From positions 62,001 through 126,000 of the forward strand of contig JAFAQY010000112.1 in assembly GCA_019261985.1 (NCBI GenBank): DNA of 64,000 bases, read 5' to 3'. How positions within the stretch are numbered: position 1 is the stretch's first letter; each line of letters opens with the position of its first letter. The notes under the pieces were generated by a model, which was not told the DNA's origin, ran no database searches, and worked only from the letters and a program-made list of their open reading frames with translations. Position numbers and translations under genes: made by a program. Of the stretch, positions 63,544-64,000 are shown piece by piece. This DNA comes from Bryobacterales bacterium (GTDB lineage Bacteria; Acidobacteriota; Terriglobia; Bryobacterales; Bryobacteraceae).

Positions 63544-64000
63544 ATGCAGTCCAATACCCGGCGTACTCCACGCCGCCGCTCCCTCTACCTCTTATCAGCC
63601 GCCGCCATCGCCGCTGTCATACTGTGCCCATTCGCCAACGCCCAAACGGACCTCGGCCGCGTTATTCCCGCCGGCCAAGGTCTTCATATCGTCGCCTTTG
63701 GAGACTACGGGAGCGGAAGCTCGCATCAGCACGATGTCGCGGCCGCGATCGCCAAACGTCACGCCCAGTCGCCGTTCAATATGGGCATAACGATGGGCGA
63801 CAATTTCTACCGGTGCGGCGTCCGCAATGTCGAAGACCCGCTGTGGCAAAGCCGCTGGGAAGATCTGTACACCCCGCTCGGAATTCCTTTTTTCGTGAGC
63901 CTCGGCAACCACGACTACGGACACCCGCCCATCATTTGCCCGCTCCAACAAGCCTCGGCCGATGCAGAGGTGCAATACACGATGCGCAGCCGGAGCTGGC
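63544..64000 (+). CDS. Secreted metallophosphoesterase (purple acid phosphatase-like), 5' part
   Basis: The right end of the window cuts this gene; 152 codons are visible. A signal peptide, LYLLSAAAIAAVILCPFANA, precedes the calcineurin-like phosphoesterase motifs FGDYGSGSS (metal-binding Asp), TMGDNFYRCG (GDNFY) and SLGNHDYGHP (GNHD). This order and GDYG are typical of the tartrate-resistant/purple acid phosphatase branch, which cleaves phosphomonoesters at low pH. The rest of the catalytic His motifs lies beyond the window. Start chosen at the ATG 63544. Confidence 0.8.
   Translation, partial: MQSNTRRTPRRRSLYLLSAAAIAAVILCPFANAQTDLGRVIPAGQGLHIVAFGDYGSGSSHQHDVAAAIAKRHAQSPFNMGITMGDNFYRCGVRNVEDPLWQSRWEDLYTPLGIPFFVSLGNHDYGHPPIICPLQQASADAEVQYTMRSRSW

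Noticed and set aside
1-64000. CRISPR arrays, rRNA genes, riboswitches
   Set aside because: No regularly spaced repeats, no rRNA-like conserved segments and no riboswitch motif were recognised in the intergenic parts.

Overview
The window looks like a chromosomal piece of an acidobacterium, most likely of the Solibacter/Bryobacter kind. That is inferred from family content: TIGR03437 and SBBP-type secreted proteins, Oar-like TonB-dependent receptors with carboxypeptidase-regulatory N-termini, DUF1592/DUF1552 cytochrome-like modules, BlaR1-TonB fusions, a bacillithiol gene (bshC), TPR-CHAT proteins and a reaction-centre-cytochrome-like protein. Base composition is GC-rich. The only RNA gene recognised is a tRNA-Phe(GAA) at 37108-37183 on the minus strand. 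No CRISPR array, rRNA or intact insertion sequence was seen.

Layout. 1-18.7 kb carries intact genes: RNase R (partial, minus), an adenosine-specific kinase-family protein, bshC with an HpaI-type aldolase, a secreted TIGR03437 protein, a two-haem cytochrome, a CtaA-like haem A synthase, a non-canonical metallo-beta-lactamase-fold protein, a DUF1592-type cytochrome, a subclass B3 metallo-beta-lactamase candidate, and three overlapping amidohydrolase genes, followed by the 3' part of an SBBP gene. 18.7-35.2 kb is different: nearly every gene is frameshifted or truncated (SBBP protein, integrase, TPR protein, kinase-type TPR tail, small Cys/His protein, PepSY protein, TonB receptor, DinB, CHAT protein, Oar receptor). 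Only a siderophore-type receptor (22.4-24.9 kb) and an S41 peptidase (31.2-32.3 kb) look whole. 35.7-37.2 kb holds an excisionase-like gene and a full tyrosine recombinase pointing at the 3' end of tRNA-Phe. 37.2-45.7 kb has a MATE exporter, a broken HEAT-like gene, a large hybrid sensor kinase, a second relic of the same integrase family, a RelE-type toxin-antitoxin pair and a SnoaL-like protein. 45.7-64 kb is again intact: a PaoABC-type molybdenum oxidoreductase with a membrane cytochrome b, a DUF5916 protein, an ankyrin/DUF1592/DUF1552 operon, a Uma2 protein, a BlaI-BlaR1 pair with a clear operator, and the start of a secreted metallophosphoesterase.

How genes work together. Coupled groups judged by overlap are the amidohydrolase trio (two 4-nt overlaps), the molybdenum oxidoreductase genes with their cytochrome b (46.6-52.1 kb), the ankyrin-DUF1592-DUF1552 trio, and blaI-blaR1. 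The CHAT protein, S41 peptidase and a truncated anti-sigma-like membrane protein form another close-packed group, now broken.

The most unusual signals are: (1) palindromic hairpins in several intergenic places that share a GCTTCAGC centre but have different, still perfectly paired stems; (2) repeated placement of a -10-like hexamer 8-9 nt before start codons with no ribosome binding site, which suggests leaderless mRNAs; (3) a concentrated band of single-base frameshifts at 18.7-39.4 kb, either a decaying island or local sequence error.
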